Shown piece after piece: positions 1-8,841 of a DNA stretch of 64,000 nt. The position numbers and the translations under genes are program-made. Position 1 is the stretch's first letter. The number at the start of each line of letters is the position of its first letter. The notes below the pieces were generated by a model, which did not search any database, was not told the origin of the DNA, and saw only the letters and a program-made list of their open reading frames with translations. This stretch comes from Hyphomicrobiales bacterium (lineage in GTDB: Bacteria; Pseudomonadota; Alphaproteobacteria; Rhizobiales; HXMU1428-3): contig JAJFHX010000004.1 of the NCBI GenBank assembly GCA_021775425.1, positions 124,001 to 188,000 of the forward strand, given 5' to 3'.

Positions 1-2
1 AC

Positions 3-2084
3 AAAGAAGCCGTGCATAACACCCATCTGGCCAGAGGTGAAGGGCTGGTTGGACTGATTGCTGAGCGGGCTGAGCTGATTAACATTCATGAAGCGCAGGA
101 CCACCCTTCTTTCTCCTACAGGCCGGAAACCGGTGAAGAGGTTTATCACTCATTTCTTGGCATGCCGATTATGCGCGGTGGGCGCACGCTTGGGGTTATC
201 ACCGTGCAGAACCAGGCGCGAAAGGTTTATGCTGATGAAGAGATTGAAGCTTTAGAGACCACATCTATGCTGGTTGCCGAGCTGATTACATCCGGCGAAC
301 TCGATGACGGCGTTGCAGGCATGGCTGACCGGACGCAGAGCCGGCATTTTTCTGGCACGAATATCAGTAACGGAATTGCGCTTGGTCATGTTGTGCTCCA
401 TGAACCAAGAGTGATGATTTCTGAATTTTTATCTGATGACCCGGCAAATGAAAACGAGCGGCTTGATGCCGGCCTTGAAACATTGAGAACCTCAATTGAC
501 CAAATGCTTGCTAAAGCTGAACTGCAACGCGCAGGCGAGCACAAAGAGGTGCTTGAAGCCTACCGGTTATTTGCCCATGACCAGGGCTGGGTGAACCGGC
601 TGAGGCAAGCGATTGCCTCAGGCCTTACAGCTGAGGCCGCAGTCGAGCGGGTGCAAAACGATATGCGGGCGCGGATGCTACCGAATAAGGACCGCTACTG
701 GGCTGAGCGGATGAAGGACATCGAAGACCTCGGTAATCGTTTGTTGCGCATTCTGGTTGGCGGGGTGGAGACGGCGGCACTTTCCAGCCTGCCGGATGAT
801 ACTATCCTGATTGCCAGGACCATGGGTGCAGCTGAATTGCTGGATTATGCGCCGGAAAAACTGCGCGGGCTGGTGCTTGAAGAATCTGGTGCGGCCAGCC
901 ATGTGGCGATTGTTGCAAGGGCGCTTGGTATTGCTGCGATTGGTGAAGTTGATAACCTTGTCAATCGGGCTGATACCGGTGATGACATTGTTGTTGACGC
1001 AACTGCCGGTGAAGTTTTCCTGCGGCCGACCAGTGATGTTATTGATGCTTATTCTGATAAGGTGCGGTTTCATGCGGCGAAACAAAAACAATATTTCAAG
1101 CTGCGCAACAAAGACGCTGTCAGCCTTGACGGTGAGCAGATTTCGTTAAAGATTAATGCCGGGTTGCTGGTTGATCTGCCGCACCTCGCGCAATCTGGCG
1201 CCGATGGTGTTGGACTTTACCGCACCGAATTGCAGTTTATGATTGCTGCTAAATTTCCACGAATGTCAGAGCAGAAAGAGATTTATCAGGCTGTGCTTGA
1301 TGCGGCGGGGGATCTGCCGATTGTGTTTCGCACCCTTGATGTTGGCGGTGATAAAATCCTTCCTTATATGCGGATGTCAGGAGAGCAAAACCCGGCGCTT
1401 GGCTGGCGGGCTGTGCGCATGACCCTGGACAGGCCTGGTTTGTTCCGGACCCAGGTCAGGGCTTTGCTGCAAGCTTCAAAGGGGAAAACCTTATACCTGA
1501 TGCTGCCGATGGTGACCCAGCTTTCAGAGCTGATTGAAGCCAGAAAACTCATCCGTCTTGAAGAAAACTTTCTTGCAAAACATGGGCATGAGGGGCCAAA
1601 ACAGCTCAAAATCGGGATCATGATCGAAGTTCCGGCGATAATTTACCAATTAGATGAAATTTTGCCACTGGTCGATTTTGTGTCGATTGGCAGTAATGAT
1701 CTGATGCAGTTTCTGTTTGCCGCTGACCGGACAAACACTAATGTGGCGGATCGATACGACTCGCTTCACCGCGTGTTTCTACAGGTTTTACAAAAGGTTA
1801 TCACCAAAGCTGAAGCTCATAATGTGCCGGTTACACTTTGCGGAGAAATGGCAGGTAAGCCATTGGAATCTATGGCCTTATTAGGGCTTGGCCTGCGTTC
1901 AATCTCGATGTCTCCGGCTTCGATCGGGCCGGTTAAATCTATGATCCTCTCACTTGATGTTAAAAAACTCAGTGATTTTATGGTTGAGATTATGGCCACA
2001 CATAGTGGTTCGCTGCGTGCGCCTCTGGCGGAATTTGCGCATGAGAATAATGTTGAAGTTGAGCCTTTCAAGCTAGATATTTGA
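3..2084 (+). CDS. ptsP: Phosphoenolpyruvate-protein phosphotransferase PtsP (EI-Ntr), 5' end cut by window
   Basis: First enzyme of the nitrogen phosphotransferase system: it takes phosphate from PEP and passes it to NPr (PtsO), a cytoplasmic regulatory relay. The frame is open to the left edge, so the true start lies outside. Visible are the end of a GAF domain (about residues 1-95), the PEP-utilising N-terminal region, the swivelling domain with the phospho-accepting His (GAASHVAIVAR, His about residue 297 of the visible part), and a C-terminal TIM barrel with GSNDLMQF and TLCGEMAG (catalytic Cys near 609). The GAF domain separates EI-Ntr from the sugar-PTS EI. Upstream of prfA, as in Hyphomicrobiales. 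Very sure of the family. Confidence 0.96.
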   Translation, partial: KEAVHNTHLARGEGLVGLIAERAELINIHEAQDHPSFSYRPETGEEVYHSFLGMPIMRGGRTLGVITVQNQARKVYADEEIEALETTSMLVAELITSGELDDGVAGMADRTQSRHFSGTNISNGIALGHVVLHEPRVMISEFLSDDPANENERLDAGLETLRTSIDQMLAKAELQRAGEHKEVLEAYRLFAHDQGWVNRLRQAIASGLTAEAAVERVQNDMRARMLPNKDRYWAERMKDIEDLGNRLLRILVGGVETAALSSLPDDTILIARTMGAAELLDYAPEKLRGLVLEESGAASHVAIVARALGIAAIGEVDNLVNRADTGDDIVVDATAGEVFLRPTSDVIDAYSDKVRFHAAKQKQYFKLRNKDAVSLDGEQISLKINAGLLVDLPHLAQSGADGVGLYRTELQFMIAAKFPRMSEQKEIYQAVLDAAGDLPIVFRTLDVGGDKILPYMRMSGEQNPALGWRAVRMTLDRPGLFRTQVRALLQASKGKTLYLMLPMVTQLSELIEARKLIRLEENFLAKHGHEGPKQLKIGIMIEVPAIIYQLDEILPLVDFVSIGSNDLMQFLFAADRTNTNVADRYDSLHRVFLQVLQKVITKAEAHNVPVTLCGEMAGKPLESMALLGLGLRSISMSPASIGPVKSMILSLDVKKLSDFMVEIMATHSGSLRAPLAEFAHENNVEVEPFKLDI

Positions 2085-2247
2085 GCTGCTTCAGCTTTTC
2101 AAAATTCAAAATTTCCTACAATTTCATTGCCAAACTAAAAACACTATTGGCTAATAATCTCTTTAAGTGTAAGTTAGTTATGGGGTATTGCTGGCATAGC
2201 GGTAGAATGTCAGCCTTAATGTATTGCGTATAGATCGGGTGAGTATC

Positions 2248-3891
2248 GTGTATCGTTCTAATCATTTGGGATCCCAAAATGCTGGGCAAGATTCTGCTGG
2301 TCTTGCTTCATCAGCACATCATTCAGACAATAATTTCACATTTACATCTGCTATGCAGGACAGGCTTTCAGGGCATAGTCTCATGGGGCATGGTACTGAA
2401 TACGACCCGGTCAGGACTAATGATAATCCTGATCTGCATAATCCTGCCTATTCAGACTACCAAAATTCTAAGGCACGCTATGATGACAGGGGTGGCTTTG
2501 ATACGAGCAGACATGAATCTGGCACATTCAATGCCCCACCTGAGTTACCATTAAAGCCGGCCAATTTATTGCCACCACAGCTTCCAGTTGTTCCGAGTGA
2601 ACAACAGGATTTCAGTGACCGTCAGAATATTAACGAAACGCACGGAACTGATGCATTTGGACCTGACAGAGACAAAGGTGTTGATCAGCAAATCGGCGCC
2701 CTGTTTACGGCAATGGGCCGGGCCAGCAAAATGAGCAGACAGCAACTTGCCGCGCGACTGCAAACTTCCCCTGAACTTATTACTGCGCTAGAGACAGGCA
2801 CTTTAGGTGAATTACCTGAGTGGGAAGATATTGCGCCAATTGTCGTGCGCTATGCTTCTATGATGAATATAGATGAGCGGCCTGTTCTGAGGCGTTTGCG
2901 CGAGCAACTTACCGAGCATTTCCTGACCGAAATGACCAGAGACAAATACACACATTCTCAATTTAACACGGCTGAATTTAACACAGCACCGGTTGCGCAG
3001 CTCACTGACCGCAGAGCTGGAGAGCGGCCTCGTGATCTTTCCGGAATGAACAACAGGATGGACCAGGCATCTCATAATTTTGCCGGGCATTCGCTTCAAC
3101 AAAGGCTTGGCGCTGAAAGTTCCGCTCTTCCAAGCACCGACAGGTCATTAAAAGCACTGGCCGAGGGACAGATAAACAGCAGGCCAACTCAAATTACATC
3201 AAGCCCGCCTGTACCTTCCATTGAAGAGCGATTTTCATCTCTGGTATCGCAGATATCACATTCACAAAAATCAGCATTTTCTACGAATGAAAGTAGAGAC
3301 AATGTGCAGAATGGGCAAATTGGACAGAACAGTCAATTACGGCGCGAAGACGCTCCAGCTGGAGCTTTCAGATCGCATAGCCGCAGCTTAGAGACTAGGT
3401 CTCATGGCTTTCAGCCGGGTGAAAATCAGAGCTTGCATCAAGTGAACCAGAGGCACGTTCAAGCCGGGATGGCTCAGGGACAGCATGTGCAGAGTTACGG
3501 GGAAAACACAGCTCATATGGCAGCCGGTGTGAGCCAGGATGCCAGCTATGGAGCAGTTGAAAACACGGGTAAAAAATCTAAAGGCAGGGGAAAGTCTATC
3601 ATGTTAAGGGTTGTGGGAAATTTGGCGTTTGTGATTATTTTGCTGGTTGGTTTCATCAACTGGCAACCGAACAGGTTCTGGTCTGGCGTTGACCAGTTGC
3701 CAAAGCCGATTTCTGAATCAATCTACAGCCTGTTTGAATTTGTCATGCCTGACCCTCTGGCCTCTGTTTACCGGATGAACTGGGTGGTCGTTGATGACCC
3801 ACGGATGCGTAAAGCTGATAAGCTGGCTGTTCCTTCAGTTAAGAAATTACCGGCGATTGATTTTTCCAAACTTGGCATTCTTCAGAAATAA
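2248..3891 (+). CDS. HTH domain protein with one transmembrane segment (RodZ/HTH_25-like)
   Basis: Counting from a TTG at 2224, the first 150 residues are polar and low-complexity. Residues about 154-220 form a lambda-repressor-like HTH of the kind found in RodZ (MSRQQLAARLQTSPELI followed by an ALETG turn). Another long Gln/Ser-rich linker follows, then a single hydrophobic segment at about 458-480 (LRVVGNLAFVIILLVGFINW) and a 75-residue tail rich in Pro. The layout suggests a cytoplasmic N-terminus anchored in the inner membrane, like RodZ, but the periplasmic beta domain of RodZ is absent. The start is unclear: TTG 2224, GTG 2239 or GTG 2248 are in frame. GTG 2248 is chosen because GGTGAG lies just before it. 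Function unknown. It sits between ptsP and prfA. Confidence 0.72.
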   Translation: MYRSNHLGSQNAGQDSAGLASSAHHSDNNFTFTSAMQDRLSGHSLMGHGTEYDPVRTNDNPDLHNPAYSDYQNSKARYDDRGGFDTSRHESGTFNAPPELPLKPANLLPPQLPVVPSEQQDFSDRQNINETHGTDAFGPDRDKGVDQQIGALFTAMGRASKMSRQQLAARLQTSPELITALETGTLGELPEWEDIAPIVVRYASMMNIDERPVLRRLREQLTEHFLTEMTRDKYTHSQFNTAEFNTAPVAQLTDRRAGERPRDLSGMNNRMDQASHNFAGHSLQQRLGAESSALPSTDRSLKALAEGQINSRPTQITSSPPVPSIEERFSSLVSQISHSQKSAFSTNESRDNVQNGQIGQNSQLRREDAPAGAFRSHSRSLETRSHGFQPGENQSLHQVNQRHVQAGMAQGQHVQSYGENTAHMAAGVSQDASYGAVENTGKKSKGRGKSIMLRVVGNLAFVIILLVGFINWQPNRFWSGVDQLPKPISESIYSLFEFVMPDPLASVYRMNWVVVDDPRMRKADKLAVPSVKKLPAIDFSKLGILQK

Positions 3892-4154
3892 ACCTGCCCT
3901 TATAAGGTAAGGCGCATTTGTTCGAAGGGTTCTTCTGGCTTCAGAAAATAAGCGGCTCTGGCGTATTTAACCAGCTTAATTCCCGAATTTTTCAGCTTCA
4001 CTTGTGTTTTCGTTTGAAATCATTATGTTCATGCTTGGTTTTGGCTGTCACATGGTTGAAATGTGCCGGTTAAAGCTCTAGGTGGTTATGCTCAGATCTT
4101 CTTTTACGGGTAAGTACCTCTCAATATACATTTCGCGAAAACAGGAGTGCGACC

Positions 4155-5243
4155 ATGTCGGCTTTGCCGAAGGAAAAGCTTGAACAATTAATCGAGCGCT
4201 GGCAAGTGGTGCAAACAGAGCTATCCAGCGGACCGGCGCAGGATGTTTTTGTGGCCCTTTCTCGTGAGTTTGCAGAGCTGGACCCCATTGTCAGTGAGAT
4301 CAAAGCTTATTTTGGCACATTGGAAGAAATCGACGGACTTGAAGAAATTCTTGCTGACGATGACAGCGATGACGAGATGAAAGCAATGGCAGGCGAAGAG
4401 CTTGAAGAGCTTCGCGCTAAGATTCCTTCTTTTGAGCAATCAATCCGTATTAAACTTTTGCCGAAAGACAAAGCTGATGAACGCAGTGCGATTTTAGAGG
4501 TTCGTGCCGGCACGGGCGGTGACGAAGCGGCGCTTTTTGCCGGTGATCTGTTTCGCATGTATCAACGTTATGCCGACCTTAAGGGCTGGAAAGTGGAAGT
4601 GATTTCAGCTAGTGAATCTGCCGTTGGCGGGTATAAAGAAATTATCGCCAGCCTTGCCGGAACGGGCGTGTTTTCGCGGCTAAAATATGAATCTGGCGGG
4701 CACCGGGTGCAGAGAGTGCCGGAGACTGAATCAGGCGGGCGCATTCATACATCAGCGGCGACCGTTGCTGTGTTGCCTGAAGCTGAAGAGGTTGACATTG
4801 AAATTGAAGAAAAAGATTTGCGTGTTGATGTATTCCGGGCCAGCGGACCTGGTGGGCAATCTGTTAACACGACAGACAGTGCTGTGCGCATCACCCATTT
4901 GCCGACCGGGCTGATCGTTATTCAACAGGACGAAAAATCACAACACAAGAACCGGGCCAAAGCCATGAAAGTGCTGCGCTCGCGGCTCTATGATGCTGAG
5001 AGACAGCGTCAGGAAGATGAGCGATCTGCTGAGCGGCGCGGGCAAATAGGTTCAGGCGATCGTTCGCAACGGATACGCACCTATAATTTCCCTCAAGGGC
5101 GGGTGACAGACCACCGCATCAACCTGACCCTGCACAAATTAGAGCAGACCCTCGCCGGTGAGGGGCTTGATGAAATTGTTGACGCGCTGATAACTGAATC
5201 GCAGGCAGAACAACTTGCCGCTATGGATAGCAGCGACGGTTAA
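4155..5243 (+). CDS. prfA: Peptide chain release factor 1
   Basis: Recognises UAA and UAG stop codons in the ribosomal A site and triggers hydrolysis of peptidyl-tRNA. At 362 residues it has the usual RF1 length. The GGQ motif is at residues 233-235 ([11 protein letters not shown]), and the stop-codon-reading PxT tripeptide is PET at 189-191 within [15 protein letters not shown], where E. coli has PAT. PxT rather than SPF marks it as RF1, not RF2. It starts at ATG 4155 after ACAGGAG. prmC, whose product methylates the GGQ glutamine, follows 48 bp downstream and is probably co-transcribed. Confidence 0.97.
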   Translation: MSALPKEKLEQLIERWQVVQTELSSGPAQDVFVALSREFAELDPIVSEIKAYFGTLEEIDGLEEILADDDSDDEMKAMAGEELEELRAKIPSFEQSIRIKLLPKDKADERSAILEVRAGTGGDEAALFAGDLFRMYQRYADLKGWKVEVISASESAVGGYKEIIASLAGTGVFSRLKYESGGHRVQRVPETESGGRIHTSAATVAVLPEAEEVDIEIEEKDLRVDVFRASGPGGQSVNTTDSAVRITHLPTGLIVIQQDEKSQHKNRAKAMKVLRSRLYDAERQRQEDERSAERRGQIGSGDRSQRIRTYNFPQGRVTDHRINLTLHKLEQTLAGEGLDEIVDALITESQAEQLAAMDSSDG

Positions 5244-5291
5244 TCTTTTATCGGTTTTTCCAACCGGATTCATAAATTATCAGACACAGGA

Positions 5292-6185
5292 GTGGGGCTG
5301 ATTATGTTTGTTTTTCCCCCTTCTATTCGCAAAATAAAAGCCGCTGCGGGGCTTATTGAACAAGCCCTGACCCAAGCCGGAATTGAAACCGCTGCACTTG
5401 ATGCACGCCTGCTTATCGAACATGTCTGCCTGATTGATCATGCTGGCTTTATTGCCTCTGGTGATAAAGAACTAAGTGATGACCAGTTATCCAGCCTTGC
5501 GGCATTAGCCCGGCGACGGATGAACCGGGAGCCGGTTGCACGGATCATTGGCAAAGCTGAATTCTGGTCACTTGAATTTTCAATATCCGCTGAAACGCTT
5601 GACCCGCGCCCGGACACTGAAACGCTGGTTGAACTGGCGCTGGAAATGATCGGTACGAGGCGTAATGCACCGCTTCGTCTGCTGGACCTTGGAACAGGGA
5701 GCGGCTGTATTTTGCTGAGCCTTTTAACTGAATTGCCAAACGCTGTGGGTGTGGGTGTGGACCTGAGCCAGGCGGCGCTTGAGACGGCCCGGCAGAATGC
5801 GATGGCACTCGGCCTCGACCGACGGACACAGTTTCTTAAAAGTGACTGGTTTTCTTCACTAAACGGTCATTTTGATGTGATTGTCTCGAACCCACCATAT
5901 ATTCCACAGGCAGAAATTGACACGCTTGAGCCTGAGGTCGCTTTTTTTGAGCCGCGCGCTGCGCTGGATGGCGGGGTTGACGGGCTTGCCCCTTACCGGT
6001 TGATTTTTGATAAAGCAAGTTCTTATCTTGCCGCGAATGGGATGATTCTACTGGAGTTTGGACAAGGCCAAGAGACTGATATTATTGAAATAATTAACCG
6101 CTCTCCAATGAAGGAACAGAAGTGCAGTTTTCAGTTAAAGGCTGACTTGCAGGGGATAAACAGAGTGATTGGTATAGAGATTTAA
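5292..6185 (+). CDS. prmC: Release factor glutamine methyltransferase PrmC (HemK)
   Basis: N5-methylates the Gln of the GGQ motif in release factors RF1 and RF2 using SAM. Length is 297 residues. An N-terminal helical domain is followed by a Rossmann-type methyltransferase with the SAM loop LLDLGTGSGCILLSLL (about residues 131-146) and the diagnostic NPPY motif at 200-203 (SNPPYIP). It lies directly after its substrate gene prfA. The given start (ATG 5292, MGLIMFVFPPS) could be replaced by the ATG four codons later (MFVFPPS); GGAGTGGGG precedes both. Nothing odd in the sequence. Confidence 0.95.
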   Translation: MGLIMFVFPPSIRKIKAAAGLIEQALTQAGIETAALDARLLIEHVCLIDHAGFIASGDKELSDDQLSSLAALARRRMNREPVARIIGKAEFWSLEFSISAETLDPRPDTETLVELALEMIGTRRNAPLRLLDLGTGSGCILLSLLTELPNAVGVGVDLSQAALETARQNAMALGLDRRTQFLKSDWFSSLNGHFDVIVSNPPYIPQAEIDTLEPEVAFFEPRAALDGGVDGLAPYRLIFDKASSYLAANGMILLEFGQGQETDIIEIINRSPMKEQKCSFQLKADLQGINRVIGIEI

Positions 6186-7048
6186 TGCTCGGCTACGCAT
6201 AAATTTTAATCAATTCTGGATTTGATAAAAAAATGTACGTTTACGGCGTTTCGCTTAAAAATTGACTTGGCGTATAAGAATAAAAAGGCTATGGTGTCCG
6301 TGTTATTTGGCTGTTTGATTAAATTCCAGCCATGTTTCCAGACTAAGGTGGGGGCGCCTTAATATTCTCTTCTTTAAATTTCACTGTTTTAAGTGTTTGA
6401 ATTGTTTAAAGAGAGTATTGGAAACATCTTAGCGCCGCATTTGTCTTGAAATCTTGAACTGTATTCTTGTATTTCGGTGGTTTTTAAATAAACCAGACGT
6501 AAAGAGTAAGAATAAACAGAACCAGTTATTGGATTGGCTGAAAAGAACAAAAGATAAGACGATGCTGTGCATGAACTGAATGACCGGACTCAGTTTTTAG
6601 TGATCGTGTTGTAAAATTGGGGATATTTTTACTACGATTAATCTGCTGCTTATGAAGGGATTATGCCCACTCGATTTTCAGGCTGTTTTCACAGCATTTG
6701 AGAAAATTAGGTTTTGGGCGTCAGCGCAGAAACTTAACTGTTAGGTTGTTGTAAAACAAAATAAATATGAATTGATACTTATTAATATAATAAGCATAAT
6801 TTTCTGGCATGGATGTGTGAACATTGCTGAAAAGGTGTTGCTTTTCAATAATTAAGAGGCTTAGTCTTTATTGAAAAGATCTTCACCCGGTCACTTGCAG
6901 ACCCTTTCTAAGATGCTCTCTTTGTCTCGCAACCACCTTTGAATATGAACTTAATTTCTCACCAATACTGCCGTAATTTTGCGGCACTGTGGTTTGATAT
7001 TTTTCTTTAAACTTTGAACGCAATACTAATAAACCTGAATGGAAGCCG
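6186..7048 (+). other. 863-bp non-coding spacer with one folded region
   Basis: No convincing gene on either strand; stops are frequent and A+T is higher than in flanking genes. The only clear structure is a multi-helix segment at 6332-6427 (separate entry). The last 100 bases probably hold the promoter of the DUF4167 gene. Confidence 0.6.
6332..6427 (+). ncRNA. Candidate structured RNA
   Basis: Four nested helices can be drawn. P1 is ATGTTTCCA (6332-6340) with TGGAAACAT (6419-6427). P2 is TAAGGTG/CGCCTTA (6344-6350/6355-6361) closing a GGGG tetraloop. P3 is CTCT-T-CTTTAAA with TTTAAAG-AGAG (6367-6378/6405-6415). P3b is CACT/AGTG (6382-6385/6392-6395) at the tip. The strand cannot be proved from pairing alone. 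No intrinsic terminator follows closely. It matches no RNA class that I recognise. Confidence 0.35.
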
Positions 7049-7678
7049 ATGAGGCAAACGCAATCAAATCGACGTGGACGGGGACGTAGCCGGAAGGCGC
7101 AAAACCCACTAACTAAAAACTATGAGTCCAACGGGCCGGATGTGAAAATTCGTGGAACTGCGGCGCATATTTCTGAGAAATACACATCTCTTGCACGCGA
7201 CGCGCTGACATCCAGTGACATTGTAAGATATGAAAACTATCTGCAGCATGCGGAACACTACAATCGTATCATCGCAGCCGCTCAGCAAAACAACCAGAAC
7301 GCTGCTGAGAATAAAGACTCTCAGCAGGATGCTGATGATGCTGGGGGAGCTGAGCAACAGGCTCAGAATCAAGGCCAAGGTCAAAACCAGGGACAGTCTA
7401 ATTCTAAACGGCAGGATGGCCGCAAGAATAACCGCCGTCGTCGGCCTGAACCCAGATCTGAAACCAAATCGCAGAACTCTGAAACTGACAAACATGCTAA
7501 CGGCTCGAATGGGAGAGCTGTGGCTGAAAATGGTTCGGATGAAAAGGCTGAGAAAACCAGCGAGAGCGCTGGCAAAAAGTCTAAAGAAGAGATCCGGCAG
7601 GTTGGTGAGTTTGATGCCGTTTCACCTGAGGGCGCATCTGCCCATGCATCTCCTGAAGCTGATGATGCTGCAGCTTAA
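7049..7678 (+). CDS. DUF4167 domain-containing protein
   Basis: A 209-residue conserved alphaproteobacterial protein of unknown function. The N-terminus is Arg-rich (RRGRGRSRKAQNPL), followed by the conserved DUF4167 block with SNGPDVKIRG, ALTSSDIVRYENYLQHAEHY and NRIIAAAQ (about residues 25-80). The rest is a disordered Gln/Asn/Lys/Glu-rich tail. The basic start and disordered end suggest nucleic-acid binding, which is inference. Its place between prmC and clpB is the usual one in Hyphomicrobiales. The ATG at 7049 has only a weak GGAAG ribosome site. Confidence 0.88.
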   Translation: MRQTQSNRRGRGRSRKAQNPLTKNYESNGPDVKIRGTAAHISEKYTSLARDALTSSDIVRYENYLQHAEHYNRIIAAAQQNNQNAAENKDSQQDADDAGGAEQQAQNQGQGQNQGQSNSKRQDGRKNNRRRRPEPRSETKSQNSETDKHANGSNGRAVAENGSDEKAEKTSESAGKKSKEEIRQVGEFDAVSPEGASAHASPEADDAAA

Positions 7679-7792
7679 ATCCGCTTCATCGTTTTAATTA
7701 AATACCCACTTAATATTAAAGCCCCGCCAAGCGTGAGTTTGGTTGCGGCTGATATTTGGGTTGTGCCTGATGTGCCAACTTCATTTGCCAAT

Positions 7793-7818
7793 GCCAGCCC
7801 ATCCCTGGCTGATTTTTT
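7793..7818 (+). terminator. Weak intrinsic terminator after the DUF4167 gene
   Basis: GCCAG (7793-7797) pairs with CTGGC (7805-7809), followed by a six-T run at 7813-7818. The stem is short, so the call is tentative. Confidence 0.4.
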
Positions 7819-7838
7819 CCTGTTGATGGAAGATTGAG

Positions 7839-8693
7839 CTAGAGAATGCTGGCAGTGTCATTCACTTTGAGTGTGCCGCCTTTTTTGATCACCCCGTAAA
7901 CCCCGAAATCTTCAGACTGAAAATGTTGCAACAGGGTCGCTGAGAGTGAGCGCCCTCTTTTCGCTGTTTTCAGATCAACATTGATGGCGGCACAACGGCT
8001 TGTCATCTCAACTATCTCTATTTCAACTTCGCCGATTTTCAGCATTTTGCCGACCCATTGTTTTTCTTGCCAGGGTTCCATCCCGTCTAGCCAGATATTG
8101 GCGCGAAAGCGCATTGGGTCTATTTTTTCGTTCATCAGATGCTCTAAGGCAGTGACTGATTGAAGGTTTATAATATGCACCATTGGTGCTGGACTATCTG
8201 CAAAATGGTGGTCGGGTGCGGATTGCAGCCTTGGCGGGCCTTTTAGTTCCTGATGCATGAAACCGGCGATAAACTGCTCTATCATATTGCGGCCAATGCT
8301 GTCTTTGAGGTTGCCTTTGGCGACCTGGCGGCCTTCTCTTAGAATTGTGAGCGTTTCCGTTTCTTCTTCAAATTCAATGTTTAACAGCGCGAGGCGCTCA
8401 TGCCGCATTAAATTTAGAAAATTTATTTTTGGCAGATGTGTCGGGCTGGCCGGGTTAAACTGTGTCGGGCCATTTGCGATGGCGTAGGCTCTGTCATAGG
8501 GAAAGCACTGGTTTGGTTTTGTCTCGACGGTTTCGAGACTCTGGCCAGAGAAACTTTTCACCGGATATCTCAGAAGAGCTTTGACTTTTGTCTCTCCATT
8601 CGATTGGGCCGGGCTTGTCATGGTATAGTTCCTTTTTGGTATGCGGCTTAGATCTTTATTCAGGCTTTGCAGAGCTTTCAATTTTTGCATCAT
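7839..8693 (-). CDS. MOSC domain-containing protein
   Basis: Residues about 35-120 form the MOSC N-terminal beta-barrel (VKALLRYPVKSFSGQSLETV, then the PYDRAYAI motif). Residues 130-284 form the MOSC domain, with MRFRANIWLDG and RCAAINVDLKT, the latter holding the conserved Cys. MOSC proteins are related to the molybdenum-cofactor sulfurase C-terminus and to amidoxime-reducing YcbX/mARC proteins. A molybdenum-cofactor redox role is therefore likely, but the substrate is unknown. The N-terminal 24 residues before MTSPAQSNG may not be translated. It runs against clpB, with divergent promoters between 8694 and 8841. Confidence 0.85.
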   Translation of the reverse strand: MMQKLKALQSLNKDLSRIPKRNYTMTSPAQSNGETKVKALLRYPVKSFSGQSLETVETKPNQCFPYDRAYAIANGPTQFNPASPTHLPKINFLNLMRHERLALLNIEFEEETETLTILREGRQVAKGNLKDSIGRNMIEQFIAGFMHQELKGPPRLQSAPDHHFADSPAPMVHIINLQSVTALEHLMNEKIDPMRFRANIWLDGMEPWQEKQWVGKMLKIGEVEIEIVEMTSRCAAINVDLKTAKRGRSLSATLLQHFQSEDFGVYGVIKKGGTLKVNDTASIL

Positions 8694-8841
8694 GCCTCTT
8701 TAATTCGGTATATGGCAACATATATAATCTTTTACTGTTTGTCGGTTGCCTTAAAGGGACCTATACAGAATTAAAATTGTTTTGACGCATTTTTCAGCCA
8801 TAAATCAGGTGAACAGATGCGGGCTAAAGGGACAAGTTTTT

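Noticed and set aside
678-1091. Minus-strand frame inside ptsP
   Set aside because: Fully overlapped by a conserved gene; composition typical of antisense translation.
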